NCBI GenBank assembly: GCA_037043015.1
Contig: CM073322.1
Coordinates: 24,642,364-24,706,363 of the forward strand
Source of the DNA: Bryum argenteum
Lineage: Eukaryota; Streptophyta; Bryopsida; Bryales; Bryaceae
Length of the DNA stretch: 64,000 nt
Direction: 5' to 3'
Shown: positions 27,601 through 39,327 of the stretch, piece by piece
Layout of the letters: every line of letters begins with the position of its first letter
Numbering within the stretch: the first letter of the stretch is position 1
The notes under the pieces: generated by a model
Seen by the model: the letters and a program-made list of their open reading frames with translations, nothing else
What the model was told of the DNA's origin: nothing
Database searches by the model: none
Position numbers and translations under genes: made by a program

Positions 27601-27748
27601 GGCGGCTATGCACCGTCAGATTTCACTATGCATCCTCACATTTCACAGCTGTTGTGCGTGCAATAAGGTCCACGCCATGAGCGGCTACAGGGGCGGTCTA
27701 CCCTTCCCTTATGGGGGGGGCCGCGCGGTTTAAGGTCATTCTACCTTA
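24677..27748. mobile_element. TIR element, TA target (mariner/Stowaway-like), copy carrying a CACTA insertion
   Basis: It has the same ends as the element at 6008-6471 (TA-AGGTAGAATGACC and GGTCATTCTACCT-TA) and the same sub-terminal sequence. It is 3.07 kb long because a 2619-bp CACTA-type element plus a 3-bp duplication is inserted at 24942-27563. Without it the host element would be about 450 bp. Confidence 0.85.
24942..27560. mobile_element. 2619-bp non-autonomous CACTA-type element
   Basis: The ends are CACTAGAGGAAAACAG and CTGTTTTCCTCTAGTG, as in CACTA (En/Spm, CMC) elements. The 3-bp duplication CAT (24939-24941 and 27561-27563) is confirmed by the uninterrupted copy at 6251-6253. No transposase ORF. 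The whole interior is crowded with short motifs of the TGACGT, GTCACTTT, AACGTT and GCGTTAAA types on both strands, far beyond the usual sub-terminal zone. It contains a tandem duplication of about 105 bp (26025-26130 and 26141-26252) and a second duplication of about 155 bp (25648-25803 and 26394-26555). Confidence 0.85.
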
Positions 27749-28664
27749 TTGTGTAAAACTGGTGATAGCGCCCTTAGTAAACAAGCTTCTACCACTTCCT
27801 TCCAAACCCAAAAAAATCCCAACAAAACACAAAAATCTCTTTCACACCCTCCGCATCTTTTCACATTCAATACAATTTTTTCATACACGATTACAAAGAT
27901 CCAACAAAGATCTTCTAGTGATACATAAGTTATTGAAAACGACACCTAGCAAGTCGCAATCACACTCCAAAGCCATGCACTCGTGCATGCAAAATCAAAA
28001 TTAATGCAAATATAGAACCACAAGATCATAGCTCAATCTTGTCAACCCCTCACCACAAAATGCAAGTACATTTTCACATGCATATTGGATTTCATTTCAT
28101 CATTGTTGTTATTGTGGGCAATGTTGCTTTGTACACTTCCACAAAAAATAATAATAAATAAAAAATATATAAAGTCCTTGATTGTACTGTACCAACAAAC
28201 TTGAGATCATGATAGAACAAGGAGGTTCCATGATTTCCATTTAAAGGTTATCCTACATTCGTACATGGTAGCCAAGATTCCAGTGTTTCATTTTGAGGAC
28301 TTCAAACGCACTGTTCAAAATACATGAAACCACTCATTGGGTAAAAATGGAAATGAACTTTTCTTTAGGGAATATGCAGGGTTTTAATTTGTTATTTAAA
28401 ACAATAATAAAAATAATGATAAAAATAATAGTAAAAATCATAAAAAGTGTTGATTGGGCAAAGTCGTACAAAGGCTCCAAATTTTGAGCACTGCTCATTT
28501 CTTGATGTAGCAGTACTTGTAACCTCCAAAGTTTGTGTATCCAAATATTTTAGAATTGTGAAGATTGTTTCTGAAATTTGTGGAGGCTACCCTCGTAAAA
28601 TTGGCAAGTGTTTGACTTGGGTCACTTTGAAACTTACCCAATAATCTCGTTATAAACTCTTTAC

Positions 28665-28665
<1 letters not shown>
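27749..28665. other. intergenic, diverged R2 repeat near 28500-28650
   Basis: No gene. From about 28540 it shows the agattgtttctgaaatttgt and ggctaccctcgtaaaattgg words of the 936-bp family interior. Confidence 0.45.

Positions 28666-28701
<36 letters not shown>
28666..28701. repeat. A36 homopolymer
   Basis: An uninterrupted run of A, followed by further AT-rich R2-like sequence. Confidence 0.95.
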
Positions 28702-28704
<3 letters not shown>

Positions 28705-28839
28705 AAAAAACTAAATTCAAACCTGCTCTTTCCCGATTTGAAACGTAAGATTCTAGATGAAGGTTTCAAAATGTACAAATTTTACCGTATATAATCTTAC
28801 GACACACACACACACAACCATTTGTATTCATGTTTCATG

Positions 28840-29403
28840 AAATCATCCTCAATCGATTATAGAATTTAGGAGGGAAAAGCTACATGTGCACCTCAAACTA
28901 TACACTCTGAAATGTACACAATGATGACATGAGATATGAACTTGGAATCTTCAATATACCTCTAAGATGTTGCCCCTACTATTCGGTTCTATAATCATAT
29001 TTGGTTTTTGAGCATGTTACACTAGCATAAAAGTAGCTTGACTACACCAGCCACTATACCAACGCCTGATGTGGCAATTCACACACACCTTGGGTGTAAA
29101 TCGCCACTTTGAGGTGTACATGTGTGATATACTCAAGCCACTTTTCTACTACAGCAATGTTAGCTGAGCTGAAAATAAATAAGAAATGTGTATGTAAAGA
29201 TTGTTCAACACATCATAAGTCAAGATATTTGAGGTATTCATCCTAGGATCAATCTATGAACACTCCATTCACGCTAGCATTTGAAATTCTCCTTCAAGTT
29301 ATATGCACAAATCTTAGGGTTCAAAGTACATAGAGTGTTGCAAGATCAGTATAATTGGGTCCTTTGAGGTTATATACTATCCACTAAGAATGGTCTGCAC
29401 AGG
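28840..29403. other. intergenic with remnant of a CACTA-type MITE near 29035-29155
   Basis: The words caccttgggtgtaaatcgcc and ccacttttctactac relate this stretch to the MITEs at 30738-30879 and 37805-37920. No gene. Confidence 0.4.
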
Positions 29404-29690
29404 CATTAATTAATTAATGAGGTGAGGGGGTCAAGGGATGGTCAAGGGGTCAAGGGCATGGTGATGGTATGGTATGGTGATGGTATGACATGATGATGGT
29501 ATGGAGTTGGGAATTTATCCCATAACGTTTGCATCTCCTCACCTCCCCTAAAAATTACAAAAGGGGGGCGAGGGGTGAGTAGGAAAAAAGTTCCCACTCA
29601 AAATTCTCACCCTTCATGGGCCGGAGGTCATTAATTCATTAATGGTATATTCGTGTTTTATAACTATACACCTTAAGTGCCTATTACATA
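29404..29690. repeat. dispersed repeat R3, inverted copy 2
   Basis: Reverse relative of 21210-21485, with a ggtatggtgatggtatg minisatellite (about 29463-29500) and attaattaattaatg-type borders. At 29675-29690 it preserves the target sequence that carries a Tourist-like insertion at 19012-21200. Confidence 0.65.
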
Positions 29691-30737
29691 CTATTATTAT
29701 TAAGGTTATATACTACTCCACACGATGGACTTCTATTGTGGGTTTTACATGCAACAAATAAGTGCAAGTAAAAAAAAATAAAAATACAGGACTCTCTGTA
29801 CATGCATGTAATATTACATTCTGTTGCCAATATGTACTTTATTCAGTGCAGATGAGGTCAGAATGTTTTTTTAATAAATTACTTTCTCTGCCCCTGGCTG
29901 ATGTTTTAAGAACTGCACCCAATTGACATTATCTCCCAAAATCTCACTTATGTTCCAGAAATGCAGTCCGCATTTCACGCCGGAAAATGCGGAGACGAGG
30001 GTCCAGTCGGGGGTCTTGGCGGGGACTTGGGAGCAAGAGATTTATCCCATACTGTTTGTAACTGCTTCCTGCCATGGAAAGTACAAGAGGGCTGGGACTA
30101 GCTCATTCAAATATGAATATTATGTAATGTCAATCATGGGGTCCATGTGGCATCCCCTCAAGGAGGTCCATGTGACAAAAAAAAGGCTTCAAACTAATTA
30201 ATGTTGTTGCATAGTGAAGGTCACTATGCAGCAACATCTCAAACTGTGACAGCAGAGAAGAAAGAAACAGGGGTACGTGCAATATCATGTGGCACCCAAG
30301 TATAGTACAAGAAACACTTCCATCTCTACAAGAGGGTTGCCGCAATCAATGTCTCTCTCTTTGTTCCATCCGGGGACACTAAGGGAGAGTGCTCAAAACT
30401 GCAGTGGTATCAATATTGGAGCACTAGGCTTCTTCACTCGGAGGTTCATAGTAGCTTCTTCACTTAATAGTAGCATGTACTTCTGGCAAACATTACGAGG
30501 GTGCAAAATTAGGGCACCATTTTAGAAATACCTTTGTGATAGCATTCATAGCGAATTGTAGAAAAGTCCAAAAATGATGAATCCACTTAGACTATTCTTA
30601 CATTTACTTTTCTCATGCACAAAAATTGCTTGCTACAGAGTAGAAAATCTTTAATTTGAGCCATTATTGATCACTCTCCCTTAAAAATAATTTGGAACAA
30701 ATTCTACTTCTTAGAGTAAACATCATTCAAAGCCTCG
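29691..30737. other. intergenic, no recognised gene
   Basis: Short ORFs only (for example 29923-30201, plus); none has a recognisable family. Confidence 0.4.
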
Positions 30738-30879
30738 CACTAGTAGAAAAGTGACTTGAGAACAGGAGGCACAATACACCCAATTAAATGCAAATGAGGC
30801 CTTTTACACACACCTTGGGTGTATATGGTGTACCGACCGGTATAGTACATGGTGTTCTTAAGCCTCTTTTCTACTAGTC
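30738..30879. mobile_element. 142-bp CACTA-type MITE
   Basis: The ends are CACTAGTAGAAAAGTG and CTTTTCTACTAGT, near-perfect inverted complements, with a cacaccttgggtgtatatgg core. Degenerate relatives lie near 29035-29155, 34799-34915 and 37805-37920. Non-coding. Confidence 0.7.
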
Positions 30880-31103
30880 TTGAAACAATGTTTTTACCAA
30901 AGCTTTTGAAGATACCTTCATAACAAAAATCTAAGAACATCATTAAGGTTGGTGAACTTTGGCAATGTAATGACTTGTACCCACAACCATTTAGTTAGTG
31001 ACCAAGGTTGTGGTGCCTTCACGTTATGATGACAGTACTTTGGGATACTTGCTACCAAATGTTTACATACCAAGTCAATAGGCATTCTCAAGCACGCAAG
31101 TTA

Positions 31104-31212
31104 AATGCATCTTTGTCCTATTATAATTTTCCAGTAGATTCTCTCAAATTGACTTGGAGCGATAGAGTTGAGAGAACCTACTAAACAGTTATAATGGGAC
31201 ATAGAGAGTATC
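31104..31212. mobile_element. degenerate Stowaway-like MITE
   Basis: Mutated relative of the perfect hairpin at 36361-36462. One arm reads tcctattataattttccagt and the other aacagttataatgggacata, with further tctcaaat/gagagaac pairing. Confidence 0.7.
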
Positions 31213-31795
31213 AGAGTACACAACTCTTTTTCTGATTTCTGTGGTTGTATGTGTCAATCGAATCATAGGGATTGACTAAAGCCACATATAAAATATTTTG
31301 CAACCATGAGTCTAACTATCCAAAAAATCAAGTCTTTGCCCAAATTTGCCCATTTTATCTTGCTATAAAACCAAATGATGGGTTAGATTCTAAGATTGCT
31401 TTAGAGAATCAAAGAGGTTAGCATGTGAACTTTGAAGGTATATTCCTATTGGTTGTCAATAACACTTTGCAAATGAAAATAAACAAAGTAAAGAAATGAT
31501 AGTTGGAACCCATGCCCTGACTCATATTGTCATGTCAATTGTGAGTCATTCATGGGTGACAATGATTCTCTGACTAGGACACATGAGAGACTATTTTGTA
31601 CATTTTACAAAGAAGGGGAATTACGTGGAAGCTTGTATCAGATTAATACAACGTGTAAGTTAGTTTGTGACCACTTGAAATAAAGCCAAAATCGTATAGG
31701 ATTCATCTTTATTTAAAAATGTCAGAATCTGGTACAGAAAGGGACCTTCAAAACTAAATGGAAACTTTTTATCAAACTTCTGGTCCGGAATGACC

Positions 31796-32165
31796 TTAAC
31801 CCTTAAACGCCCATGGGGTGTGAAACGGGCAGCCCAAAATTGGATCGCAACATCTTTTGGACTTGGGCATCATGAATAGTGCACTTTTTGAACAAGGGCA
31901 TCGTGAATGCACCAATCAATGATGAGCTTGCAACCTCCTGCAAGGTTATGTACAACCCCAACCTCGCTACCACAATCCTTTCAAAGCACAAAATCACTCA
32001 TACAAATTGTGATTTGAATTGTAAAATTTCACTTTTTGAATGCATCACAAGAAGGTGACCAATTTGACATCAAAATATAAGTGAAAAGTTGAGTACAGTG
32101 AGAGCTACAGAGATGATTCTGTTGGAAAGTGACCCCTCGGGTCACCTTGGGCGTTTAAGGGTTAA
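31796..32165. mobile_element. 370-bp TTAA-bounded element (TTAACCCTTAAACGCCC family), copy 1
   Basis: The termini TTAACCCTTAAACGCCCATG and TTGGGCGTTTAAGGGTTAA are inverted complements with TTAA at both ends. Copy 2 is at 50115-50515. The right-hand TTAA (32162-32165) is shared with a further TTAACCCCTAAAAT end. The ORF at 31803-31997 (minus) is non-homologous to any family I know. Confidence 0.8.
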
Positions 32166-32640
32166 CCCCTAAAATATTTTGGGGGAGAAAGAAGTCTCAA
32201 TCCTGCCTTTTTAAGTACATTGCACTCCCACATGTGAATCATTTTTTTCCCTCCATTTTTAGACTTACAACTCTAGGATCTTGTACCTTACTTGTTTATG
32301 AGCTATTGCTAAAATTTTCAATTGTTGTATTGTCTCCATTTGCGAGATCATAATATTCAAAGTTGATGCAAAAGATTCTTGGCCATTGCTGGGAACACAG
32401 TGTAAATGGTGCCAAGGGCAAGTTGAAGTTTGTTACCCCCAACATTTTGGGCTCATGCAAAGTATTTTCTAGAAGGTCTAAAAACAATGATATAGTGAAA
32501 GATGTATTTTCATTAAATATATTTGGTTTCAGAAAAATTAAACAACCAATAGATGCTTTAATGAGTTTGTGAATTTTGAGAATTTTTTTTTTTGGAGAAA
32601 TTCCAAAATTCGATTTCACTGATTTCATATATGGCCATCT
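32162..32640. repeat. one-ended, diverged relative of the 936-bp TTAA family
   Basis: It begins TTAACCCCTAAAATATTT on the TTAA of the preceding element. It then follows the family order through ccatttgcgagatcataata, tgtaaatggtgccaagggca and gaaattccaaaattcga. The far terminus is not visible, so it is truncated or eroded. Confidence 0.6.
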
Positions 32641-34241
32641 CAAGTGTCACCATTAATGGAGCTTCTCCTATAGAAATTAATCGTGTAAGGTCGAAGTACC
32701 TATTACCACCACCCACCCCGAGACCACTCGGTAGGATAGGCTTGAAACCGCGTCTACAGGCAAGAAATTCCGTTAATTCTAGATGTGAATAAGAATGGTA
32801 AGCTTCTCACAGATCGGTTCAAGATCATGCGTTGTATGGTGATGCTCCTGTTATTATTATCCTCGCCACTGCCATTGCAGTCATGCACACTCTCCCCTCC
32901 CATTGGCCCAGCCCTCCCTCTGGTGTCTGAACGTACTACTTCCATTCATGCGGCATGTTGGCATATTAGAATTCTAGGAGGAGGGGATATCCACATTTTA
33001 CAGTGTGGTTTTTGCATACCCTATAGGTTGATTACGGGTCCTGCAGTACTTCACTGTTTGAAAATTTGTATTAATTCATGAGTTTTACAAAAAAATATTT
33101 AAAAAAAATTACAAACCTTCATAAGAACTATCTTGCCACCCCAAAAAATTACACACTATAAATAGACCCGCTACAAATGGGCGAATTTTCTTACGTTGGT
33201 GGTTATGGGTACTTCAATCGTAAACAAAACATCAAGAAACATAACAATTGCTTGTTCGGCTGAATACATAGTTTTCTCTCACGCCTTGGACTGGCATACG
33301 TAAGAGTCCCTAACTGCCCAAAACTGGCAACTGGTATAGTATTCACTGTTGCTCTCACATGAGAGTACCACACACATTGATGCAGTGCTCAAATTATAGG
33401 CATTCAAGTATCAAGCATACTTGTACTCAGGGAGGCTGTCTGTCTGAGTGTGTCAAAATCTCTGTTCTTCAAAAGTAGATAGATAGGCATATGGGAAAAT
33501 GTAATCATGGGGGGGGGGGGGGCTATGCTATGCTATGCTACTTTGTAATAATGTGTTACCTCATGTGGATGAGCACGGATATAATACAATACATGCCAAC
33601 AACACTTTCCTCCTCACAAGCATGGCTATCAGAATTATTATTATGGCAAGGGCCCATGTTGTTGTACTATCCCCAAAAGCGCACTGCTGCCGAAATGAAA
33701 AGTGTGTCCCAAACTGTGTCTATTCTAATCATTTTCAAAAGTGCTGACAATGTGTGAATGGATTATATGCTTAATCGAAGCGGACAACAAAGATGGACAA
33801 CTTTTTTTTATCTACGATAATCTTTCCAACTTCCTCATCATCTACAGTGATGGGCTCCAATGTTCTAGAGTTAATGCAGATGACTTGGGGTTTGAACATA
33901 ACACCACTAACACAACTGGAAGCTTGAGACGCCCTAGTTACTCCCACCATCGAGGCTTGAACATTGCGTCCGCAACCAAAGTAGGCAACCATTTTGCAGC
34001 AATTCTCGAAGACATCGCTCAAGCTTGGAGACGACATCATCGGTCACTTACCAAGCAATCTTCAAACTCCTACCAATTTGGCCAACCAAGCCGCCTTCTG
34101 GGCAGACAATCAGCACGGTTCAACTAGACAGTCTTGTTTTAGTTGAGTTCCAGAACTCCTTGTGGCAAGCCAGGCATGAATGCCAATTGTATACTCTTTT
34201 ATTCAATACCCTGATATGGGCTTTCACTGTTCTGACTAGAG
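32641..34241. other. intergenic; unrecognised ORFs at 33741-34127
   Basis: A minus-strand ORF (33771-34040, 89 aa, with LSDVFENCCKMVAYFGC and VDDEEVGKIIVDKKKL) looks somewhat protein-like. It lacks supporting exons and is overlapped by a plus-strand ORF, so it may be an old gene fragment. Nothing else is recognised apart from a G-run at about 33511-33523. Confidence 0.3.
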
Positions 34242-34353
34242 TTAACCCTTAAATGTCCAAAATATTAATGAATCTCATTTTGGATGAAACCATAAACTTC
34301 GAAGAATCATAACTTCTTCATTTGGAGTTTGTAAATCTAACTTGATTATATGC

Positions 34354-34621
34354 TTAATCCCTAACTCTCCTTGTTGCAAAACGGTCTAAGTCTCAAAATT
34401 TGACCTGCCTTTAGATTAAGCTCAGAAAATCTCAATCCAAGCATTATTTAAAAGATTCAACCGTAAGATCTCAAAGTTCACTTGACATTCCTCTCACATA
34501 CCATATTTGAACCGTTCATTCTTCCTCATTTGTGAGATTATAATGGTCAAAGTTGGCTGACTTTTTCTCCTGCGGGAACCTCCAAAACCCGTTTCGGGTT
34601 TTAAGGAGAGTTAGGGGTTAA
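34354..34621. mobile_element. 268-bp TTAA-bounded MITE, copy 2
   Basis: Close copy of 7104-7370, with ends TTAATCCCTAACTCTCCTT and AAGGAGAGTTAGGGGTTAA. A lone TTAACCCTTAAATGTCC end of another element lies just upstream at 34242. Motif CATTTGTGAGATTATAATG at 34527-34545. Confidence 0.85.
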
Positions 34622-35823
34622 TCCTAGAACATCAAAGTGGACACAAAGTGTCCGATCTATAATTTTGAGTGCCGATAGTAGACAACATTTTTTTTTCATC
34701 CAAAATCATCTTCCCAACTTCTTGAGCTACTACATTATTGTAATGTTTGAATTGATCTCAAATCCCACGATCAAGTTGATTTATCAAGTGGAGAAGGTGA
34801 TTGAAACATTTTAGCTTGGTTTACGACTAACACCAATATACTCAATTATTACAAAGTGGGTGTAAATTCCCGATATTGGGTGTACATGCTTGGTCACTCC
34901 TCCACTACATAGCCATGGTAGTACACCATACTAGTTCATAAATGTACTAAATAGAGTATCATCCCCATGGATACAATAATGAGAAGTTGCAATGGGCATC
35001 GTCCCCATATTTGCAATAATGAGCAAAATACTACTGTACTCAACAAGATGCAAAACTCAACCCCCACTCACATGAAAAAAAATATATTGCAATCTTTACT
35101 GAAGATATTCCCCACAATGGGGTTTGATCAATTCAAATCCTCTCCAGTGTGCTGAAGTACTGTACAATGTGGATTGCATAGAAACGACCGGATTTTATGA
35201 CCATACCCCCCAAACTTTTAACTTTCTATTCAAGTCTAATTTATTGCTCTAAGCCCTCAAGAACAAGGGCTCTCTATTTGGTGGGATTTATGCTCTTTAG
35301 CAAATTGGTATACGGTACCACCATAGCAGGTTCGGTACTCAACGAACGAATATATTTTATTTTATTTTTGCAAAAAATAAGGTTCCTCTACCAGAAATTG
35401 ATTCTTTTGAAATTTGTTCTTTAATTTTTAAAAAAAATCCTATGCAAAGAAGAGAGATGAACGAGAGGCTCTCACTGTTGCAGTAACTCATCCAATTGAC
35501 TGTTGCAATAACTCATAATTTCCCAACTTTTCGTTCTCTCGGTTTGTAATTTCTATTTTTTTTACATTTAAAAAAAATAGAATTATTTATGAACGAACTT
35601 GCTATGGTGGTACGGTAGTTTTTCTGAGGCAAAAAGTCTTTCCAAGTTCCATGTCCTCCTCCTGTATGCTCTTATGTTAATATATTATTGAACCAAAAAA
35701 ATGTGGTGATCATTTGAGTTGTATATCCTGAATTAGACCAAGATGGTTGCTACATACATTTAGATTTTATCAAGAATGTAGCATTTTGGGGAGTGATATT
35801 TATAGAGTTATAATATAATATAC
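34622..35823. other. intergenic with a CACTA-type MITE remnant near 34799-34915
   Basis: The words gtgggtgtaaattcccgata and tgggtgtacatgc relate this remnant to 30738-30879. No gene. Confidence 0.4.
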
Positions 35824-35879
35824 TTAGGGCCACTTTACACTATGGTGAAAAAGTCCACCGGTTGAGAAATTTACAAGAA

Positions 35880-36102
35880 CTACACTAAATTTGATAATTA
35901 GTGTTAGATTATTATAAGATTTGAAAATGCTATAAGTGTTTACTTTTGTTTAAAAAAAATTACCAAGAGCATTGATTCTGATACTATATAAGGACCCCCA
36001 TCTTGGCCAACATAGTGGGTAAAATTATTGAACAACAGTAAAAACTTGTAACATGTTTATGTAAATTAGTGTATCTAACACTAATTATCAAATTTAGTGT
36101 AG
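35880..36102. mobile_element. 223-bp CTACACTAAA MITE, uninterrupted copy
   Basis: The ends are CTACACTAAATTTGATAATT and AATTATCAAATTTAGTGTAG. It is the unfilled reference for the copy at 36171-36497. Confidence 0.85.
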
Positions 36103-36170
36103 TAAATTTGATTGGTAGAAAGTGAAACTCTTGAAATTTGATTTGTTTAAATCGAATTTTGGTTGACCAA

Positions 36171-36497
36171 CTACACTAAATTTGATAATTAGTGTTAGAT
36201 ACACTAATTTACATAAACATGTTATAAGTTTTTACTGTTGTTCAATAATTTTACCCACTATATGGGTCAAGTTGGGGGTCCTTATATAGTATCAGAATCA
36301 ATGCTCTTGGTAAAAATTTTAAAACAAAAGTAAAAAATTATAGCATTTTCAAATCTTATACTCCCTCTGTCCCATTATGATTTTCCGGTAGGTTCTCTCA
36401 AATCTACCTTTGGAGGTAGATTTGAGAGAACCTACCGGAAAATCATAATGGGACAGAGGGAGTAATAATTTAACACTAATTATCAAATTTAGTGTAG
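36171..36497. mobile_element. CTACACTAAA MITE, inverted copy with nested hairpin
   Basis: 327 bp long. Subtracting the 102-bp nested element and one TA gives 223 bp, exactly the length of the copy at 35880-36102, to which it is inverted. Only 68 bp separate the two copies. Confidence 0.85.
36361..36462. mobile_element. 102-bp Stowaway-like MITE, perfect hairpin
   Basis: It starts CTCCCTCTGTCCCATTATGA, the classic Stowaway terminus. The two 49-nt arms are perfect complements around a 4-nt loop (ttgg). TA flanks both sides (36359-36360 and 36463-36464), and the uninterrupted sister element shows a single TA at this point. Perfect arms imply a very recent insertion. Confidence 0.95.
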
Positions 36498-36779
36498 TGA
36501 CCTTGTTCACCATAACTGTAAACGGACCCTTATTACACCAAGTTATGGCACAGCATACTATGCACTATAAACAGGTATTTGTTCAGACTCCAAAGGGCCA
36601 AAGCTGATGTCAGTACCAAATTAGTGGTCCATAAAACAGGCATGACAGGGTTATAAAATTCAGACACATTGGAGGTTTATTCTATTATACCCATCATTTG
36701 GACAGACGCCATCTTTTAACTAATTCTGGGGTTTTGAGGTCAAAGCGTTGTAATATGGGCATAGTAAAACATCACTGTT

Positions 36780-36975
36780 AACATTCCATTAAAGGTTTTT
36801 AAAGATTTGGAAATGCTGTAATTTTTTACTCGACATAAACTTTTACCAAGAGTATTAATTAAGTTTCCCATCTTGAGCAATATAGAGGGTTCAAATATTG
36901 GTCAACAAAAAAAACTATTAACATATTTAAGTAAGTTAGTGTACCTCACACTAATCAACATCATCAATGTAGTGC
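36780..36975. repeat. degenerate CTACACTAAA-family relic
   Basis: Retains agatttggaaatgctgta, taccaagagtattaatt and aagttagtgtacctcacact in the order seen at 35880-36102, but the termini are eroded. Confidence 0.55.
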
Positions 36976-37619
36976 TTTGAGGACAGTCATTCTCAATAAA
37001 TCCTTTGTATAGAATATAAAGTCATCAAGGTTTGTCTTGGATTCCAAAGGAGAATTGTATCACAAAATTATTGTGGTGAGAGTTCTAAGATTGGCTACCA
37101 AATATTGCTAAAAAAATTGCAAGAAGTAATACAAGTCATAAAAATATGCCAAGAAATGAACCTTTTCCTATTACAGAGGCAATAAAATTCTTATATACTT
37201 CTTCTGCACTAAGCTTTGTAGGAGTCAACACTCAAATGGCCAAGTGACTCAAGTTCTGATATACTTGAATAAGGAGATCACACTATGAAGTTGCTACACT
37301 TGTGAAAATAAATTCATAATTGATGATAAACCACAAGAATGAAAAAGTGACTAACATTTATTTGTCCAACCAAAAGCTAGTATCATAACGTTGCATCACT
37401 TTACTCCGTTTCGAGTTTACTTTTGTAGGAAGTGAACTCTCACAATCTCACATAAATGTGAATAGGACGATACGCAAGAAGTGGGAGACATTAAATATAG
37501 GAATACTCAAGGACAGAGTTCACAAATGAATGTAGTCGACCTACCTTTCATTTCAAAATCAATTAATAGTAATAGAAAAGTGTCATGAGTACACCACGGC
37601 AATAATCACGAAAACAGAC

Positions 37620-37920
37620 AGCTAGTTCATTATCAACGGATGGAAATAACCCAACAGCCGGTTGCGGTTGATTCTTAAATCGATGAAAATCACAAGAAAA
37701 TTTCTACTCTCAGTTTAAAATGGGACAATTTCCGGGATAGTTTCACCTAAAACCCATTGAACAAGGGAACTGTAGGATATTAGCCACTAAGGATGAAATT
37801 ATTTCCCGAACGGAGCACCACAGGACTACACCCCCAAAGTGACGATTTACACCCAAGGTGGGTATAAAACACCACATAAGGTGTACTTGTTGGGGTGCAG
37901 AGAGGACATTTTTCTACTAG
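37620..37920. repeat. R4 copy 2 followed by a CACTA-type MITE remnant
   Basis: 37620-37805 aligns with 14690-14880. 37805-37920 has cccaaagtgacgatttacac and ends atttttctactagtg, like the right end of the CACTA-type MITEs. Confidence 0.6.
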
Positions 37921-39327
37921 TGTAAACTCACCACTACTGTAGTAAAACCAAGTTAGTTCAAGGGGAGGCGGTTCCTAAGGAAGGTGGGCTGAGTGGGGGG
38001 GGGGGGTGACATTTATTTAATGATTGTCCTAGGGACAAAGAATGGAGGTGGTGGTTTAAGCAAGAAATATGTACACTAATTACCTGCACACAAGGCAAGG
38101 ATTTGATTTTATACTACAGACCCCCAATCACCCCCATGTCGCCATAATCTTTTGTTTGCAGGAAGAGTCAGCTTGGATGGTGCAATATGAGTCATGTCGC
38201 TCTTTATTGATACACAAGGAGCCCTCTTTTTCCATTTTCTATGCTGGTCAAGTGGGTCTACTTGTCATTGAAAGGACTGATGCAAGCCTGGAACATGCTC
38301 CCCCGGCCCCCTTTCTGCATGTGGCCACTCCTTCGCCCTCTTAGCTACAGTAGTAGCCCCAGTCTGATATCAAAGCAGCATATATCAAAGCATGGGCTTT
38401 ACTTAACCCCACCCCCCTACCCTTTGGAATATGTCACTACTCTACAGTACCCTATCTCTCCCCCACCCCCCCCCCAATTTCAACTTTGTATCTTAACTGA
38501 CATGGCCGTGCTTGCTTGTACTGTTCATCATTTTATCCCATTTTTGTGTCTGAAATTTTTTCTCATGGCGGTCACCATCCCCCATAGATTTTTTGGAGGG
38601 TGACTTGTCTGCTCCAGGTGAGAGAGAAAACGAAACCACTACTGTTGCTTTTTATGGTTTTTGCAATTTTCAAGGAAAACAAGAGTCTCACTCTCGTCAC
38701 CGACCTAGAGAAGGTGGTGGGGGGGGGGGAGAACTTCAATGCAATAGTGAGAGAACTTGGTCTTCCCCACAGATTCCCACAATGAACAGAGTCTGCCTCT
38801 TTAATGGCGGAGAGTGGACTTGGTAGTGTTGGAACTTTGTGTTTTTTATCATGATCAAATCTAACGGGTGAATCATCTCTGATAAAAAGAGGAGTTTTTT
38901 ACTAATTCTGGACTTTGAAATTGAGAATTGTTCTGAACAAGAAGCGACAAAACCCATGCCGTGATCAATTCGATTCGATCACGTTTCCAGCTGGATCCAA
39001 TTCTCGATCTTGGGTCCCGTTTCACTCTTAGAAATCTGTGCTCACCTCTTGAAACAGTGAACTCCCGAGTAACCCTAAACACTCTCAAACCCTAGCAAAT
39101 GCACACAACAATCACCCATTTTAAAATCATTCAAGCTCGGTGACAGCAGCAACGTGACTGAAGAAAAGTGCGTGAACTGAAGAAAATTGCATGGAAAGGA
39201 GAGAGAAACTGCATTCAGAGGAATTTGTCATGAGTATGAAGCACGATTGGAGATAGCATCCGGGGTTTTTTACTTACAAGAAATCAGAGATGGGAAAAAA
39301 AGAGGGGGGAAGGGGTATAGAAGGTCC
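37921..39327. other. region downstream of the F-box gene, no other gene recognised
   Basis: Several G- and C-runs (37997-38008, 38463-38473, 38719-38729). Unrelated ORFs overlap on both strands. Part of 39100-39327 is probably 3' UTR of the F-box gene, but no convincing poly(A) signal can be fixed. Confidence 0.35.

Larger units (their letters stand above)
35824..36532. mobile_element. Tourist-like element (TTA target) holding two nested MITEs
   Basis: The ends GGGCCACTTTACACTATGGT (from 35827) and CATAACTGTAAACGGACCC-type (to 36529) are flanked by TTA on both sides. The interior consists mainly of two CTACACTAAA elements in opposite orientation, the second carrying a Stowaway-like hairpin. 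Confidence 0.75.
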
